Positions 46,392-57,102 of a stretch of 64,000 bases of DNA are shown here, one piece after another. The notes beneath the pieces are model-generated. The model worked only from the letters and a program-made list of their open reading frames with translations, was not told the origin of the DNA and made no database searches. The first letter of the stretch is position 1. Each line of letters starts with the position of its first letter. A program made the translations under genes and the position numbers. Origin of the DNA: Mycolicibacterium goodii (lineage in GTDB: Bacteria; Actinomycetota; Actinomycetes; Mycobacteriales; Mycobacteriaceae); contig NZ_CP092364.2 of the NCBI RefSeq assembly GCF_022370755.2, positions 6,324,001-6,388,000 of the forward strand, read 5' to 3'.

Positions 46392-46869
46392 CCGCGATGT
46401 CGAACGGAGTGTCCGCCGGAACCGACGGGTCGGCAGCATCGGCACCCATGCCGATGCCGGTGACGGTGTAGCTGTCGCCGTCGCGGGACGCGACGACCGG
46501 GGCACCGGACAGGCCGGCCATGTAGACCACCGACGGGCCCTCGGACCATACGTCGCCGATGTTCACCGACTCCACGTTCGGCGCCTCACCCTCGGTCAGC
46601 GTCACCGTGGTGCGCACGTCGGACTCGATGCCGATGGTGGTCAGACCGTGCTCGGTCTCGCATCCGATCGCGGTGACCGGGCCCAACTCGCTCCCGCCGA
46701 GGGCCACCTTGCCCTGACCCGCCTCGACCGGCGTGGCCACGGGACCCTCGGACTCCGTCGCCGACCGCTGACCCGAATCAGAGGAATCGTGCGACGAACA
46801 CGCGGCGACTCCGGCCAGCACCACCGCGCACGCGGCGGCGGCGGCGAGTCCGTTCACGACCAGTTCCAC
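46378..46869 (-). CDS. LpqH-family lipoprotein, second copy
   Basis: About 163 residues. Signal region 'VVNGLAAAAACAVVLAGVAA' with lipobox 'LAGVAACSS', then an LpqH-like domain: 'GSELGPVTAIGCETEHGLTT', 'TTVTLTEGEAPNVESVNIGD' and terminal 'ADTPFDIAVTCP'. It shares the final P-F-x-I-x-V-T-C-P with the copy at 44.8 kb, from which it has diverged strongly. The start is uncertain (GTG 46869 or 46857, TTG 46875) because no ribosome-binding site stands out. Divergent from tgt with only 68 bp between. Confidence 0.8.
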   Translation of the reverse strand: MELVVNGLAAAAACAVVLAGVAACSSHDSSDSGQRSATESEGPVATPVEAGQGKVALGGSELGPVTAIGCETEHGLTTIGIESDVRTTVTLTEGEAPNVESVNIGDVWSEGPSVVYMAGLSGAPVVASRDGDSYTVTGIGMGADAADPSVPADTPFDIAVTCP

Positions 46870-46928
46870 GAGCAAGCAGTATGGTCGGGCCCGCCCCGTT
46901 TACGGAAATCGGACGGGCATCCGGTTGA

Positions 46929-48185
<1,257 letters not shown>

Positions 48186-48231
48186 AAGTGCGCTGAGCGG
48201 GGGGTCCGCAACTCGCATGCACAATGGGTGA

Positions 48232-49470
48232 ATGCCGACCGCCGCGACAGCCGAAGAGGCGCAGGCCCTGTTGCTCCAGCTGCTCGACCCTGCCACCCGC
48301 GCCGACCCGTATCCGATCTACGACCGCATCCGCCGCGGCGGACCGCTGCTGTTGCCCGAGGCGAATCTCGCGGTGTTCTCCGGCTTCTCGGACTGCGATG
48401 ACGTGCTGCGGCACCCGCTGTCGTGCAGCGACCGCACGAAATCGAACATCCTGCAGCGGCAGCTGGCCGCCGAGACGCAGCCGCGCCCGCAGGGCACAGC
48501 CAGCTTCCTGTTCCTCGACCCGCCTGACCACACGCGGCTGCGCGGCCTGGTCAGCAAGGCGTTCGCGCCGCGCGTCATCCAGCGACTGAAACCGGAGATC
48601 ACCGCGCTGGTCGACGGACTGCTCGACGAGATCGATGGGGCCGGCGAATCCGGGTTCGACCTCATCGACACTCTCGCGTATCCGCTTCCCGTCGCGGTGA
48701 TCTGCCGGCTGCTCGGCGTGCCGATCGAGGACGAGCCGAAGTTCAGCCGCGCCTCGGCGCTGCTGGCGGCGGCCCTCGACCCGTTCCTGACGCTCACCGG
48801 TGAGGCGTCGGACCTGTTCGACGAGCAGATGAAGGCCGGGATGTGGTTGCGCGACTACCTGAAAGCACTCATCGACGAGCGGCGCCGCACGCCGGGAGAT
48901 GACCTGATGTCGGGACTGATCGCGGTCGAGGAGTCGGGTGATCAGCTCACCGAGGACGAGATCATCGCCACCTGCAACCTGCTGCTGATCGCGGGGCACG
49001 AGACGACGGTGAACCTGATCGCCAACGCGGCACTGGCCATGCTGCGCAGCCCCGGACAGTGGGCCGCGCTGGCCGCCGATGCGTCCCGCGTGTCCGCCGT
49101 GATCGAGGAGACCATGCGGTACGACCCGCCCGTGCAGTTGGTCTCCCGCGTGGCCGGCGACGACATGGCCATCGGGACGCACACCGTGCCCAAGGGCGAC
49201 ACCATGTTGCTGCTGCTGGCCGCGGCGCATCGCGATCCGGTGGTGGTGCGGGAGCCGGACCGGTTCGACCCGGACCGCGAGCACATCCGTCACCTCGGCT
49301 TCGGCAAGGGCCCGCATTTCTGCCTGGGCGCGCCCCTGGCCAGGCTGGAGGCCACCGTGGCGTTGCCGGCGGTGGCGGCGCGGTTCCCGCAGGCCCGTCT
49401 GGCGGGCGAACCGGAGTACAAGACGAATCTGACGCTGCGCGGCATGTCCACGTTATCCGTCGCGATATAG
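48232..49470 (+). CDS. Cytochrome P450 (CYP164A2-like)
   Basis: 412 residues. I-helix 'LLLIAGHETTVNLIANAAL', K-helix 'ISAVIEETMR'-type 'VIEETMRYDPPVQLVSR', and heme-binding 'FGKGPHFCLGAPLARLE' with the thiolate Cys. Length and class I (bacterial) organisation imply ferredoxin partners encoded elsewhere. Recalled gene neighbourhood and sequence style agree with CYP164A2 of M. smegmatis (orthologue of M. leprae CYP164A1), an azole-binding P450 of unknown physiological role. ATG 48232 is 46 bp after tgt. Confidence 0.92.
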   Translation: MPTAATAEEAQALLLQLLDPATRADPYPIYDRIRRGGPLLLPEANLAVFSGFSDCDDVLRHPLSCSDRTKSNILQRQLAAETQPRPQGTASFLFLDPPDHTRLRGLVSKAFAPRVIQRLKPEITALVDGLLDEIDGAGESGFDLIDTLAYPLPVAVICRLLGVPIEDEPKFSRASALLAAALDPFLTLTGEASDLFDEQMKAGMWLRDYLKALIDERRRTPGDDLMSGLIAVEESGDQLTEDEIIATCNLLLIAGHETTVNLIANAALAMLRSPGQWAALAADASRVSAVIEETMRYDPPVQLVSRVAGDDMAIGTHTVPKGDTMLLLLAAAHRDPVVVREPDRFDPDREHIRHLGFGKGPHFCLGAPLARLEATVALPAVAARFPQARLAGEPEYKTNLTLRGMSTLSVAI

Positions 49471-49557
49471 CGATCTGCCGACGGAATCCATTGTCAAGTC
49501 GTCGTTTGAGTGATGAAACCGTAGTTTGGCGCTCGGTGTTCGGGTACGGTCTTCGCC

Positions 49558-50775
49558 ATGCGAATCCTGTTGGTGGGTGCCGGCGGCGTCGGCTCGGCCT
49601 TCTGTTCGATCGCCGCACGCCGTGACTTCTTCGACCAGATGGTGGTGTGCGATTACGACGTGAGCCGTGCGCGGCAGGCCGCCGAGGCGGTCGGTGACCC
49701 CCGGTTCATCGCGGCCCGGGTGGACGCGACATCGGCCGACGCGGTGGCCGAACTCGTGCGCAGGCACGAGATCACCCATGTCATGAACGCCGTGGATCCG
49801 CGATTCGTGATGCCGATCTTCAACGGCGCGCTGGCCGGCGGCGCCGACTACCTCGACATGGCGATGAGCCTGTCGCAGCGCCACCCGGACAAGCCGTACG
49901 AGCTCACCGGAGTCAAGCTCGGCGACGAGCAGTTCGAAGCCGCCGAGGACTGGGAGACCGCGGGGCGCCTCGCGCTCGTCGGCATCGGCGTGGAGCCCGG
50001 TCTCTCGGATGTGTTCGCGCGCTACGCCGCCGACCACTTGTTCTCCGAGATCGACGAACTCGGCACCCGCGACGGGTCGAACCTCGTGGTCGAGGGATAC
50101 GACTTCGCGCCATCGTTCTCCATCTGGACCACGATCGAGGAATGCCTCAATCCGCCGGTGATCTGGGAGGCCGAGCACGGCTGGTTCGTGACCGAACCCT
50201 TCAGTGAGCCAGAGATTTTCGACTTTCCGGAGGGCATCGGCCCGGTCGAGTGTGTCAACGTCGAGCACGAAGAGGTGCTGTTGATGCCACGCTGGGTCGA
50301 GTGCAAGCGGGCGACGTTCAAGTACGGCCTGGGCAGCGAGTTCATCGACGTGCTCAAGACACTGCACAAGCTCGGTCTTGACCGCACCCAGAAGGTCCGC
50401 GTGCCGAGCACGAACGGCCCGGTCGAGGTGAGCCCGCGCGACGTGGTCGCCGCGTGTCTGCCCGACCCGGCGACGCTCGGACCGCAGATGCACGGCAAGA
50501 CCTGCGCGGGCCTGTGGGTGACCGGCAAGGGCAAGGACGGCGCGCCGAGATCGACGTACCTGTACCACGTGGTGGACAACCAATGGTCCATGGCCGAGTA
50601 CGGCCATCAGTGCGTGGTGTGGCAGACCGCGATCAACCCCGTTGTGGCGCTTGAGCTTCTGGCGTCGGGAACGTGGAGCGGCACCGGTGTGCTGGGGCCG
50701 GAGGCCTTCGACGCCGTGCCGTTTTTGGACCTGCTGAAGGATTACGGCTCGCCATGGGGCGTCAAGGAGTTGTGA
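49558..50775 (+). CDS. Saccharopine dehydrogenase-like oxidoreductase
   Basis: 405 residues. N-terminal Rossmann domain 'RILLVGAGGVGSAFCSIAAR' with 'VVCDYDVSRARQAAEAVG' and 'HVMNAVDPRFVMPIFNGAL', then a substrate domain containing 'ALVGIGVEPGLSDVFARYAA' and 'EEVLLMPRWVECKRATFKYG'. It belongs to the saccharopine dehydrogenase/carboxynorspermidine-dehydrogenase superfamily and should act on an amino-acid-like secondary amine with NAD(P). The specific substrate cannot be read from the sequence. The next gene starts 22 bp on. Confidence 0.88.
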   Translation: MRILLVGAGGVGSAFCSIAARRDFFDQMVVCDYDVSRARQAAEAVGDPRFIAARVDATSADAVAELVRRHEITHVMNAVDPRFVMPIFNGALAGGADYLDMAMSLSQRHPDKPYELTGVKLGDEQFEAAEDWETAGRLALVGIGVEPGLSDVFARYAADHLFSEIDELGTRDGSNLVVEGYDFAPSFSIWTTIEECLNPPVIWEAEHGWFVTEPFSEPEIFDFPEGIGPVECVNVEHEEVLLMPRWVECKRATFKYGLGSEFIDVLKTLHKLGLDRTQKVRVPSTNGPVEVSPRDVVAACLPDPATLGPQMHGKTCAGLWVTGKGKDGAPRSTYLYHVVDNQWSMAEYGHQCVVWQTAINPVVALELLASGTWSGTGVLGPEAFDAVPFLDLLKDYGSPWGVKEL

Positions 50776-50797
50776 GGCCTGGGTAGGATCGGGCGCC

Positions 50798-52156
50798 ATG
50801 CCGACCGAGCTCACCGCCGAGCAGGCCGCCACCCGGCTGCGGACCGCCGACACACTGGGGCTTCCGTTGGGTCCCGGTCAACCGCCCGCGTTCCTGCAGG
50901 CTCTCGGTGCCAGGGCGGACTGGACCGATCTGCGGGTGTACGGCGCGTTGCTCGCGGTGCTCACCGAACTGTTCAACCGTCCCGGTGTGCACTATGTATC
51001 GGGCTTCTACGGGCCACTGGAACGTGCGCTGCGTGACGCCGGGGCCGACGTCGACTTCGCGCCTGCGGATTTCCGTCGCTTCGGCCCCCTGCTGCGACAG
51101 CAGTCACCGCGGGTGATGGCAACCGCGGCTTCCCCGCCGGACGCCGACGGCTGGTGCTCGCTGTCCCTGCACGCCGGCGGCACCGTGGGCGAATTACGCC
51201 GCGCCGGAGCCGATCCCGAGCGGCTGCTGGTGGTCGAGGTCTCCGAGGCCTTCCCACGGACGTACGGTCTGGGGGAGCGGCATCGCGGGCCGGGAGCGCA
51301 GCGGCCGGGGATTGAACTCGGTCACGGACTACACGTCGACGAGATCGACATCCTGATTCGCTCCGATGCGCAACCCCTGGCCCTGCCGGGAGGAGACGCG
51401 CCGCCCACCGATGTCGACCGGGCCATCGCGGCCAACGCGGTCGCCTACATGCCGTCGGGGACGACGCTGCAGACCGGGATCGGCTCCATCCCCAATCAGA
51501 TCGCGACCCTGCTCGCCGAGGGCGACGGCGGTGAATACGGCCTGCACAGCGAGATGTTCACCGATGGTTGCATGAGACTGCACCGCGCGGGCAAGGTCAC
51601 CAACACCCGCAAGGGACAGTACGACGGCGTCAGCGTCACGACGTTCGCGTTCGGATCGACCGAACTCTACGAGTGGCTCGACGACAACCGCGAGATCGCG
51701 TTCCTTCCCGTGGAAATCGTCAACTCGCCCGAGGTGATCGCAGCCAACGAGCAGATGGTCACCATCAACGGCGCCCTGGCGGTCGACATCCAGGGCCAGG
51801 TGGTCGCCGACACCATCGACGGCAGTCAGTTCAGCGGGATCGGCGGTGCCGAGGATTTCGTGGCAGGCGCCGGCCTGGAACTGTCGGACCGCTCGCTGAT
51901 CTGCCTGCCTTCGACGTTCACCAAAGACGGCCACCTGCACTCGAGGATCGTGCCGTGGTTCGGCCCCGGCGCGGTGATCACCACGCCACGCCACCACACC
52001 GATGTCATCGTCACCGAGTACGGCGCCGCCGAGCTCGAGGGGCTGACGGTGCGCGAGCGGGGCCGGGCGCTGGCCGCCATCGCCCACCCGCTGTTCCGAG
52101 ACGACCTGTTGGAGGCCGCCGAACACACGGTCAACGGTCGCTCCGCGCTGGGGTGA
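50798..52156 (+). CDS. Acetyl-CoA hydrolase/CoA-transferase family protein
   Basis: 452 residues. Two CoA-transferase-type domains: 'GVHYVSGFYGPLERALRDAG' in the first, 'GTTLQTGIGSIPNQIATLLA' and 'YGLHSEMFTDGCMRLHRAGK' in the second, where the Glu of S-E-M forms the glutamyl-CoA thioester. 'QFSGIGGAEDFVAGAGL' and 'VVTEYG'-type 'VIVTEYGAAELEGLTVRERG' complete the cat1/ACH1 pattern. It moves CoA between acetate/acetyl-CoA and another acid such as butyrate, 4-hydroxybutyrate or succinate. Confidence 0.9.
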   Translation: MPTELTAEQAATRLRTADTLGLPLGPGQPPAFLQALGARADWTDLRVYGALLAVLTELFNRPGVHYVSGFYGPLERALRDAGADVDFAPADFRRFGPLLRQQSPRVMATAASPPDADGWCSLSLHAGGTVGELRRAGADPERLLVVEVSEAFPRTYGLGERHRGPGAQRPGIELGHGLHVDEIDILIRSDAQPLALPGGDAPPTDVDRAIAANAVAYMPSGTTLQTGIGSIPNQIATLLAEGDGGEYGLHSEMFTDGCMRLHRAGKVTNTRKGQYDGVSVTTFAFGSTELYEWLDDNREIAFLPVEIVNSPEVIAANEQMVTINGALAVDIQGQVVADTIDGSQFSGIGGAEDFVAGAGLELSDRSLICLPSTFTKDGHLHSRIVPWFGPGAVITTPRHHTDVIVTEYGAAELEGLTVRERGRALAAIAHPLFRDDLLEAAEHTVNGRSALG

Positions 52157-52228
52157 AGGCGTGTCGCCGCACCCACGGACCTGGCCGGAACGCGACGCGG
52201 CCGGTCGCCGGTGTCGAGCGAGTCCGCT

Positions 52229-53002
52229 CTAGAGGGTGTTGAGAATCCGCTGCAGGAACTGCTTGGTGCGGTCGTGCTGCGGATCGTCGATCACCGCCGC
52301 GGGCGGCCCCTGCTCCAGGATCACGCCGCCGTCGGTGAACAACACCTGATCGGAAACCTGCTTGGCGAACTGGATCTGGTGCGTCACGATCACCATCGTC
52401 CAGCCCTTGTCGGCGAGATCTTTGATCACCGCGAGCACCTCGCCGACCAGTTCGGGATCCAGCGCCGAGGTGGGCTCGTCGAACAACACGACCTTGGGCC
52501 GCATGGCCAATGCGCGCGCGATCCCGACGCGCTGCTGCTGGCCGCCCGAGAGTTGGTACGGGTATTGGTCGCGTTTGTCGGCAAGACCCACCTGCTCGAG
52601 AAGCTCGACGGCGTCGGCCTCGGCCTCCCCGCGCGGGCGTCCCTGCGCGACGACCGGCCCCTCGGTGATGTTCTGCAGCACGGTCTTGTGCGGAAACAGG
52701 TTGTGGGACTGGAAGACGAAACCGCTTTGGGCGCGGTAGCGGCGCAACTCGTCACGGCTCAACCGTTGGGAGAAGTCCAGCCGGACACCGTCCTCCCCGC
52801 CCACCTGGATGATCCCGGAGTCCGGGACGTCGAGCGCGTTGAGAGCCCGCAGCAACGTGGTCTTCCCCGAACCCGACGGCCCGAGGATGGTGGTCGCACT
52901 GCCGCGCGCAACCCTGAACGACACACCTTTGAGAACCTTGTTGTCGCCGAAGGCTTTCTCGACGTTCTCGGCGACGATCCGGTATTCGGGTTCTGTGGTC
53001 AT
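52229..53002 (-). CDS. Polar amino-acid ABC transporter ATP-binding protein
   Basis: 257 residues. Walker A '[15 protein letters not shown]', Q-loop '[14 protein letters not shown]', signature '[15 protein letters not shown]', Walker B '[19 protein letters not shown]', H-loop '[11 protein letters not shown]'. It belongs to the GlnQ/TcyC/PAAT subfamily. It overlaps the fused binding-protein/permease gene by four bases and completes a two-gene transporter. Confidence 0.94.
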   Translation of the reverse strand: MTTEPEYRIVAENVEKAFGDNKVLKGVSFRVARGSATTILGPSGSGKTTLLRALNALDVPDSGIIQVGGEDGVRLDFSQRLSRDELRRYRAQSGFVFQSHNLFPHKTVLQNITEGPVVAQGRPRGEAEADAVELLEQVGLADKRDQYPYQLSGGQQQRVGIARALAMRPKVVLFDEPTSALDPELVGEVLAVIKDLADKGWTMVIVTHQIQFAKQVSDQVLFTDGGVILEQGPPAAVIDDPQHDRTKQFLQRILNTL

Positions 53003-54480
53003 CGCGCCACGTACCTTTCCAGTCGGCGTTCAATGCGGCTCTGGCCGAACGACAGCACCAAGCAGATCACCCAGTAGTACACGGCGGCGGTGCCGTAGAG
53101 GGCGAAGAACTCGAACGTCGGTGCCGCGACGATCTGTGCCTGCCGCAACAGTTCGGTGACCAGGATGGTCGACGCCAGCGATGTGTCCTTGACCAGCGAG
53201 ATGAGTGTGTTCGACAGCGGCGGCACGGCCACGCGGGCGGCCTGCGGAAGAATGATCCGCTGCAGGGACTTCACATAGCTGAGGCCGATGGTCTCGGCCG
53301 CCTCCCACTGTCCCTTGGGGATGCTCAGGATCGCCGAGCGGATGATCTCGGCCGCGTAGCCGCCGACGTTGAGGCTGAACGCGATCACGGCCGCGGGGAA
53401 CGGGTCGATGCGCACCCCGAACTCGGGTAGCGCGAAGAACACGATGAACAACTGGACCAGCAGCGGGGTGCCCCGGATGATCGAGATGTACAACCGGGCG
53501 ACGTTGCTGAGCGCGATGTTCGACGACAGCCGCGCAAGCGCGACGCCCAGCGCGATCACCAGACCGATCGCGAAGCTGATGATCGTCAGGGGAATCGTCA
53601 TGGTGATCGCGGCCTTGGCCAGTGGCCACAGGTTGTCGGCGATCAACTCCCACGTCGATCTCGGCGCGGGCGGCGCCGCGCCTGCATCACCGGCCGCGGC
53701 ACCGGTCGCATCGGCCTTCAGGTACTTCTGCGAGATCTGGGTCAGGGTGCCGTCAGCCCTGAGTTCGTCCAGCGCACGGTTCAATTCGGGTAGGTAGCCG
53801 CTGTTCTTGCGGGCCGCGAAACCCTGCTCGCTCTTCTCACCGACCGTGCCCGCGATCTTGACCGACGTGTCGCCGGTCTCGGCCAGGTAGGCATACACCG
53901 CGATGCTGTCGTTGACCACGACGTCGACGCGGCCCTGGTTGAGCAGGGTGATCGCCTGGGTGAACCCCTCGACCGCCTCGACCCGCGCGCCCGCCTGCCG
54001 CGCGATCTCCGACCAGTTGCTGGTGGCGTTCTCCGCGGCGACCTTGCCCTTGAGGTCGTCCAGGGAGGTGATCGAGTTGTCGTCGGCGCGCGTGACGATG
54101 ACACCCTCGCCGACGGAATACGGCTCGGAGAGGTCGTATTTCGCCTTGCGTTCGTCGGTGATGGTGACCTCGTTGGCCACGATGTCGAACCGGTTGGCTT
54201 CCAGCGCAGCGAATATCGAATCCCACGGGGTCTCGACGAACTCGATGTGCACGCCGATCCGGTCGGCGACCGCGCGGGCCACATCGACGTCGTAACCGGT
54301 GAGCTGGCCGGTCACCGGATCGTGATAACTGAACGGGGCGTACACACCTTCGGTGCCCACGCGCAGCACACCGGCTGCCTTTATCGGCTCATCGCTGTCG
54401 TTCGCCGCAGCCCCACAGCCCGCGAGCAGCATGGCGGCGAGAAGCAGGAGCCCCAGCAGAAAAATTCGTAGGGAGCGCAC
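52999..54480 (-). CDS. Fused amino-acid ABC transporter substrate-binding protein and permease
   Basis: 493 residues. Lipobox '[13 protein letters not shown]' (Cys 22), then a type II binding domain (~35-265): '[16 protein letters not shown]', '[20 protein letters not shown]', '[20 protein letters not shown]', and a HisM/GlnP permease domain (~290-490): '[20 protein letters not shown]', '[20 protein letters not shown]', EAA loop '[20 protein letters not shown]'. The binding protein is thus tethered both by lipid and by the permease helices. Sequence of the binding domain is nearest to cystine/glutamine-type receptors; substrate is not certain. Confidence 0.93.
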   Translation of the reverse strand: MRSLRIFLLGLLLLAAMLLAGCGAAANDSDEPIKAAGVLRVGTEGVYAPFSYHDPVTGQLTGYDVDVARAVADRIGVHIEFVETPWDSIFAALEANRFDIVANEVTITDERKAKYDLSEPYSVGEGVIVTRADDNSITSLDDLKGKVAAENATSNWSEIARQAGARVEAVEGFTQAITLLNQGRVDVVVNDSIAVYAYLAETGDTSVKIAGTVGEKSEQGFAARKNSGYLPELNRALDELRADGTLTQISQKYLKADATGAAAGDAGAAPPAPRSTWELIADNLWPLAKAAITMTIPLTIISFAIGLVIALGVALARLSSNIALSNVARLYISIIRGTPLLVQLFIVFFALPEFGVRIDPFPAAVIAFSLNVGGYAAEIIRSAILSIPKGQWEAAETIGLSYVKSLQRIILPQAARVAVPPLSNTLISLVKDTSLASTILVTELLRQAQIVAAPTFEFFALYGTAAVYYWVICLVLSFGQSRIERRLERYVAR

Positions 54481-54524
54481 CGCCGGAAGCTAGCAGGCCG
54501 ACCGGATGTTCTGAAGTGTTCTGC

Positions 54525-55403
54525 TCAGACCGGCCGATATATCCACGGATGACGAGGCAGGTGATCGGGGTCGAACTGTGCCAGCAGTTCGTCCATCGTG
54601 GTGGCCGGCCAGCCGAGGGATTCGGTGATCTGTGCGAACGCGCGCCCGACACCGATCTCGGCCAGTGTCACCGCGCCGTCACGCTTGGCCAGGCGCGCGC
54701 CGTCCTCGTTGAGCACCAGCGGGACATGGGCATACGTCGGTTGCGGGTAGCCCAGCAACCGGGCCAGATAGGCCTGCCGCGGCGACGACGGCAGCAGATC
54801 GTCGCCGCGCACCACCTGATCGACACCGGTCGCCGCGTCGTCGACGACCACCGCGAGGTTGTAGGCGGGCACCCCGTCGCCGCGGCGGACCACGAAGTCG
54901 TCGACGATGCCGGTGTAGGGGCCGTGCAGCAGGTCGGTGACGGTGTTCACGAACGTGTCGGTGCGCAACCGCAGTGCGGGTGGGCGGCCGGTCTCGCGGC
55001 GCCGCTCGGCACGCTCGGCCTCGGTCAACTCACGGCACGTGCCAGGATAGGCGCCCTGCGGCGCATGCGGTGCGCGTGGCGCCTGCGCGATATCCTTTCG
55101 GCTGCAATAGCATTCGTACAGCAAGCCCTCGGCTTCGAGATGCTCGATCACCGCGTCGTAACGGTCCTCGTGCGCGGTCTGCCATTCGACGGGGCCATCC
55201 CAGGTCACGCCGATCGCGGCGAGGTCGGCAACCTGGCGTTCCCCGATCTCCGGGAATGTGCGGTCGTCGAGATCCTCGACCCGCACGAGAAAGCGCCGAC
55301 CGGTGGACCGTGCGAACAGCCAGGCCAGCACGGCGGTGCGCAGGTTCCCGATGTGCAGATCGGCGGAGGGACTCGGCGCGAAGCGTCCTGCGGCGTTGCT
55401 CAC
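54525..55403 (-). CDS. gluQ: Glutamyl-Q tRNA(Asp) synthetase
   Basis: 292 residues: the catalytic half of a glutamyl-tRNA synthetase without anticodon-binding domain. 'FAPSPSADLHIGNLRTAVL' carries the HIGH motif, 'VLNEDGARLAKRDGAVTL' the KMSKS equivalent (LAKRD), and 'YECYCSRKDI' with 'GAYPGTCREL' form the GluQ-specific zinc site (C-x-C...Y-x3-C). It attaches glutamate to the queuosine base at position 34 of tRNA-Asp. That activity needs queuosine, made by the tgt product at 46.9 kb. Confidence 0.94.
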   Translation of the reverse strand: MSNAAGRFAPSPSADLHIGNLRTAVLAWLFARSTGRRFLVRVEDLDDRTFPEIGERQVADLAAIGVTWDGPVEWQTAHEDRYDAVIEHLEAEGLLYECYCSRKDIAQAPRAPHAPQGAYPGTCRELTEAERAERRRETGRPPALRLRTDTFVNTVTDLLHGPYTGIVDDFVVRRGDGVPAYNLAVVVDDAATGVDQVVRGDDLLPSSPRQAYLARLLGYPQPTYAHVPLVLNEDGARLAKRDGAVTLAEIGVGRAFAQITESLGWPATTMDELLAQFDPDHLPRHPWIYRPV

Positions 55404-55416
55404 GCCCGCAATCTAG

Positions 55417-55785
55417 CTAATCTCGGTCCCACGGCGCCGTCTCGCCCATCTTCTCGTAGTACTTGGCCAGGTGGCTCTTGACGCGGTCGATGTCGTCATC
55501 GGGCAGGTCGATGCCACCCCGCGCACCGTCCATGATGGCGCCGGCGGCCATCACGCCGCGCGGCACCACCTTGAGCGTGTCGCCCACCACATCGGCGATG
55601 AGCAGCTTGTAGGCCGTGAAGTTGTCCTTCTTGTCCTTGTCGTACCAGACGTGCGCGTCGCGGTACTTCTCGTTGGGCTCGTCGGTGGCATCGGCCCACT
55701 TCCGCACCCGTTTCTCGGCGGCACTGCCGTCCCATTCGCGGTCACGGTCGGCGAGCGGAAGGTCCTGGAAAGCGGTCACAGACAT
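55417..55785 (-). CDS. Small conserved protein, unrecognised function
   Basis: 122 residues from ATG 55785. 'FQDLPLADRDREWDGSAAEK' 'RVRKWADATDEPNEKYRDAH' and 'VWYDKDKKDNFTAYKLLIAD' lead into 'PRGVMAAGAIMDGARGGIDL'. This pattern is also found at the front of phage capsid/protease polyproteins as well as in stand-alone actinobacterial genes. Here it is isolated, without other phage genes, so I treat it as a chromosomal protein of unknown role. It ends 13 bases from the gluQ start on the same strand. Confidence 0.75.
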   Translation of the reverse strand: MSVTAFQDLPLADRDREWDGSAAEKRVRKWADATDEPNEKYRDAHVWYDKDKKDNFTAYKLLIADVVGDTLKVVPRGVMAAGAIMDGARGGIDLPDDDIDRVKSHLAKYYEKMGETAPWDRD

Positions 55786-55839
55786 GTTTGTCGCGTGCCC
55801 CGCCGGTGGCATGCGTAAACCGGGGTTACCTTCGATGGG

Positions 55840-57102
55840 GTGACGAAGCGGCAGCTACCCGGCGGCACCGTGCGGGTCGAGGAAGACGGTGGCCTGATGC
55901 GCGCACGCGGCCTTCGGTACGGCACGGCGGCACGGTTCACCCGCGCGCAACCGACGGCGCCATGGGATGGAGTGCTGGACGCGACCCGCGCAGGCGCGGC
56001 GTGCCCGCAGCGCCCGTCGCGCATGAACTGGATGACCGGACCGTTGCTGGACGGCCTGACGATGGACGAGGACTGCCTGGTCCTGAGCGTCACCGCCCCG
56101 GCGGATGCGCGTGGTCTGCCGGTGATGGTCTGGTTGCACGGCGGCGCGTACGTGTCCGGCAGCGGGGAGTCACCCAAGTACGACCCGGCGCCGCTGGCAC
56201 GCGACGGCGACGTGGTGGTGGTCAACGTCAGTTACCGGCTCGGCACCTTCGGTTATCTCGCCCCGCCCGGCGCCCCGGACGGGGTCAACCTGGGCCTCAC
56301 CGACCAGATCCTGGCGCTGAAGTGGGTCAGGGACAACATCAGCGCGTTCGGGGGAGACCCGGCCAACGTGACCGTGTTCGGGCAGTCGGCCGGAGGCGAT
56401 TCGGTGGTCAAGCTGATGCTCACCGAGGAGGCCTGCGGCCTGTTTCACCGGGCGATCGCGCAGAGCGCCCCGCTCGGTCTGGGTGACGAGCGCGCGGACC
56501 TGGCGGTGGCCATGCGCTCGGCGCTCGCGGACGCCCTGGCCGGGGTCGATCCGCTGCGGGCCACCACACAACAACTCCTCGACGCGCAGGCCGCCGCGGC
56601 ATCCTGGGCCCAGCCGGTCGGAATGCTCGGGACGTTGATGCCTTTCGCGCCGCTGCTCGGCCACGACCCGTTGCCGTCATCTGCCGACCTCCCTGGGCAT
56701 TTCGCCGACGCGGCGTCGCGTATCGAACTGTTGGTGGGCCACACGCGCGACGACGCCGCGCCATTCGTGGCGATGCACCCGGAGTTCGCCGAGACGCCCG
56801 ATCTGACCGAGCTCGTATTCGGCGCCCCGGCAGACGAACTGGCTGGGCAGTGGAACGATCTCGGCGGCCAAGCCGCCACTTACCGGTTCGACTGGGCACC
56901 CGACGACGCCCCGCTCGGTGCCTGCCACTGCCTGGAGTTGCCGTTCCTGTTCGGTTCGGCGCAGGCGTGGGCCGATGCGGCGATGCTGGGCCCCAACCGT
57001 CGTATCGACGACGCGTTGGCCGTCGAGATCCGAACCTGCTGGGCGGGGTTCGCGCATCACGGTATCGATGCGCTGCCCGCGCGGTCACTGCGGTTCGGCT
57101 AA
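55840..57102 (+). CDS. Carboxylesterase type B
   Basis: 420 residues, alpha/beta-hydrolase of the cholinesterase-like family. 'DEDCLVLSVTAPADARG' and 'PVMVWLHGGAYVSGSGESP' (oxyanion HGG) lead to the nucleophile elbow 'NVTVFGQSAGGDSVVKLML'; the His lies in 'GACHCLELPFLFGS'. The acid is probably a Glu/Asp near residue 320. The protein is ~80 residues shorter than typical family members, mostly at the N-terminus and cap region. No signal peptide. It overlaps ligC2 by 18 bases at the 3' end. Confidence 0.92.
   Translation: MTKRQLPGGTVRVEEDGGLMRARGLRYGTAARFTRAQPTAPWDGVLDATRAGAACPQRPSRMNWMTGPLLDGLTMDEDCLVLSVTAPADARGLPVMVWLHGGAYVSGSGESPKYDPAPLARDGDVVVVNVSYRLGTFGYLAPPGAPDGVNLGLTDQILALKWVRDNISAFGGDPANVTVFGQSAGGDSVVKLMLTEEACGLFHRAIAQSAPLGLGDERADLAVAMRSALADALAGVDPLRATTQQLLDAQAAAASWAQPVGMLGTLMPFAPLLGHDPLPSSADLPGHFADAASRIELLVGHTRDDAAPFVAMHPEFAETPDLTELVFGAPADELAGQWNDLGGQAATYRFDWAPDDAPLGACHCLELPFLFGSAQAWADAAMLGPNRRIDDALAVEIRTCWAGFAHHGIDALPARSLRFG

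Noticed and set aside
55417..55785. Small gene with capsid-protease-like opening taken as a prophage remnant
   Set aside because: It stands alone between core genes and stand-alone relatives are usual in actinobacteria.
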